DNA of 6,910 bases from positions 1 to 6,910 of the forward strand of contig DFYS01000029.1 of NCBI GenBank assembly GCA_002383405.1. The letters run 5' to 3'. A model generated the notes under the pieces. That model ran no database searches. It was given only the letters and a program-made list of their open reading frames with translations, and was not told where the DNA came from. A program made the position numbers and the translations under genes. This stretch comes from Moorella sp. UBA4076 (GTDB lineage Bacteria > Bacillota > DSM-521 > Neomoorellales > Neomoorellaceae). Positions 6,400-6,910 of the stretch are shown one piece after another (the first letter of the stretch is position 1; each line of letters opens with the position of its first letter).

Positions 6400-6612
6400 T
6401 AGCACCACCCCGCCGTTTGGAAGCCCGAACTGGGATACGCCGCCATGGGTGTTTTGGTGAGGGTCACTGTTGCGGGCGGGACTCCAGAAGCCCGTGGTTC
6501 ACCTGTCCCGTCAGCCGGGCAGGTGGAATACTCGGCCTCTCGGAGAGCGTAAACTGCTTTTGCTATCAATTCTGCAGGTAACTGATAGAAGTTGATAGCA
6601 AAAATGAAACAG
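6400..6612 (+). ncRNA. Candidate omegaRNA (right-end RNA guiding TnpB)
   Basis: TnpB elements encode their guide RNA between the end of tnpB and the right end of the element, with the guide in the flanking host DNA. This stretch is non-coding on the + strand and rich in stems. CACCTG-T-CCCG (6500-6510) pairs with CGGG-CAGGTG (6516-6525). CTCT/AGAG pair at 6537-6547. CCCCGCC near 6406-6412 could pair over a long distance with GGGCGGG near 6474-6480. A segment GAAGCCCGTGG (6488-6497) recalls the sequence before the final stem in many right-end RNAs. The guide would begin at about 6613, reading ATGTCTCTAAGTACCTGC inside the permease gene. The 5' end of the RNA cannot be placed and may lie nearer the tnpB stop. 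Location follows from family knowledge; the exact extent is a guess. Confidence 0.55.
6558..6603 (+). repeat. 12-bp inverted repeat at the IS607 right end
   Basis: TTTTGCTATCAA (6558-6569) and TTGATAGCAAAA (6592-6603) are perfect inverted copies 22 bases apart, ending about 7 bases before the inferred right boundary. A CTGATAG in the spacer partly repeats the right arm. The core TAGCAAA also occurs near the left end (4052-4058). These are likely TnpA binding sites, or a terminal stem of the right-end RNA. The repeats are visible; the role is inferred. Confidence 0.6.
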
Positions 6613-6910
6613 ATGTCTCTAAGTACCTGCCAGCGAGTGGCTCCCGCGATTCGCGCCGCTTCCTCCAGGGCGGGGTCAATGCGCGCAAAAGCACCGACGA
6701 CTGTAAGATAAACCAGGGGGTAACTATGTACTGCCAATACCAGAATGATTCCTCCGGGACCGTAGATGTTAAATAGGACTCCCTCCGCACCGGTACTGGA
6801 CTGGTAGAATTTATTCAGATAACCGGCTGGTCCCAGGAGTTGGGTCCAGGCAAAAGCCCCGATGAAGGGGGGAATCAGGTAGGGCAGCATGAGCCAGGTT
6901 TTCAGCTGTT
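6611..6910 (-). pseudogene. ABC permease (FbpB/AfuB-like), N-terminal portion cut off by the IS607 element
   Basis: The frame is open through the right edge (QLKTWL precedes the Met at 6890), so the gene begins outside the window. About 100 residues are visible. LPYLIPPFIGAFAWTQLLGP is the typical conserved segment of the first permease domain. It is followed by a membrane helix (GGIILVLAVHSYPLVYLTVVGAF) and the EAA motif DPALEEAARIAGATRWQVLRDI. At 6612 the gene runs into the element. The read-through frame encodes about 70 unrelated residues and stops at 6399. The missing continuation (SFPVMAP...) sits at 4026 and leftward. A substrate-binding protein gene may lie further right, as is common in such operons, but it is not in view. 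Confidence 0.88.

Larger units (their letters stand above)
4029..6610 (+). mobile_element. IS607-family insertion sequence (tnpA, tnpB, structured right end)
   Basis: The element is about 2.58 kb and lies opposite in strand to the permease it interrupts. Boundaries come from reconstruction. Joining the left flank ending GGGAAAGG (4018-4026) to the right flank starting ATGTCTCTAAG (6613) through one AG dinucleotide (4027-4028 = 6611-6612) restores the permease frame as LRDISFPVMAP, matching the expected EAA-loop end. No longer target duplication and no long terminal inverted repeat is seen, as expected for a serine-recombinase transposon that crosses over at a 2-base core. Contents: 94 bases of left end with a palindrome, tnpA, an overlapping tnpB, and about 440 bases after tnpB. 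The motif TAGCAAA occurs near the left end (4052-4058) and twice, in opposite orientation, near the right end. Both proteins look intact, so the element may be active or recently so. IS607 itself uses GG as core; AG here is inferred. Confidence 0.88.

Noticed and set aside
6163..6408. 81-codon - strand ORF after tnpB
   Set aside because: Its composition is Pro/Ser/Arg-rich, typical of a chance frame in GC-rich structured DNA. It has no recognisable motif and lies inside the element's right-end region.
4029..6610. IStron (group I intron fused to an IS607-type element)
   Set aside because: There are only about 94 bases before tnpA, and I see no group I intron core elements in them or after tnpB.
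1..6910. CRISPR array or other regularly spaced repeats
   Set aside because: No repeated units with regular spacing are present. The only repeats are the short ends and palindromes of the IS607 element.

Overview
The window looks like chromosomal DNA from a Clostridia-type Firmicute. The protein style, the strong Shine-Dalgarno sites and the GC content of roughly one half recall Moorella, Pelotomaculum or Desulfotomaculum relatives. That assignment is an impression from composition and protein resemblance only. The window contains no complete ordinary operon: most of it is a transporter operon damaged by an insertion, next to a patch of broken accessory and defence genes.

Positions 1-1320 are a graveyard, mostly on the + strand. 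It starts with the 3' part of an AbiEi-type antitoxin gene (type IV toxin-antitoxin). A one-base overlap leads into its toxin partner AbiEii, which keeps only about 23 recognisable residues. A tRNA 3' fragment, probably tRNA-Ser, follows at about 718-776 and looks like an integration scar. Next comes the C-terminal tail of a Fic-family protein with a 1-base frameshift and a nonsense codon. A + strand hairpin with a T-run closes the region.

Positions 1355-6910 read on the - strand as one operon that enters from beyond the right edge: a two-domain FbpB/AfuB-type ABC permease, an FbpC/AfuC/PotA-like ATPase (2253-3320) and a xylose-isomerase-like TIM-barrel protein (1355-2164). The ATPase and TIM-barrel genes look intact. 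The permease is broken twice. An IS607-family element (about 4029-6610) splits it in the EAA loop of its first domain. In addition, a deletion of roughly 150 codons with a frame change near 3930 joins the first domain to the middle of the second.

The IS607 element looks complete. It carries a serine-recombinase TnpA with a MerR-like N-terminal helix-turn-helix, a TnpB RNA-guided nuclease with its D/E/D residues and zinc finger present, a palindrome over the tnpA promoter and Shine-Dalgarno region, and about 440 bases of structured sequence after tnpB where the omegaRNA is expected. Removing the element between two AG dinucleotides restores the permease reading frame across the target (LRDISFPVMAP). 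This sets the boundaries and predicts the TnpB guide, which begins at about 6613 inside the permease gene.

I did not find a clearly new biological system. The most useful leads are the precisely reconstructable IS607/TnpB locus with its predicted guide, the double inactivation of the permease beside intact partner genes, and the AbiE locus that kept its antitoxin and lost its toxin beside a tRNA scar.
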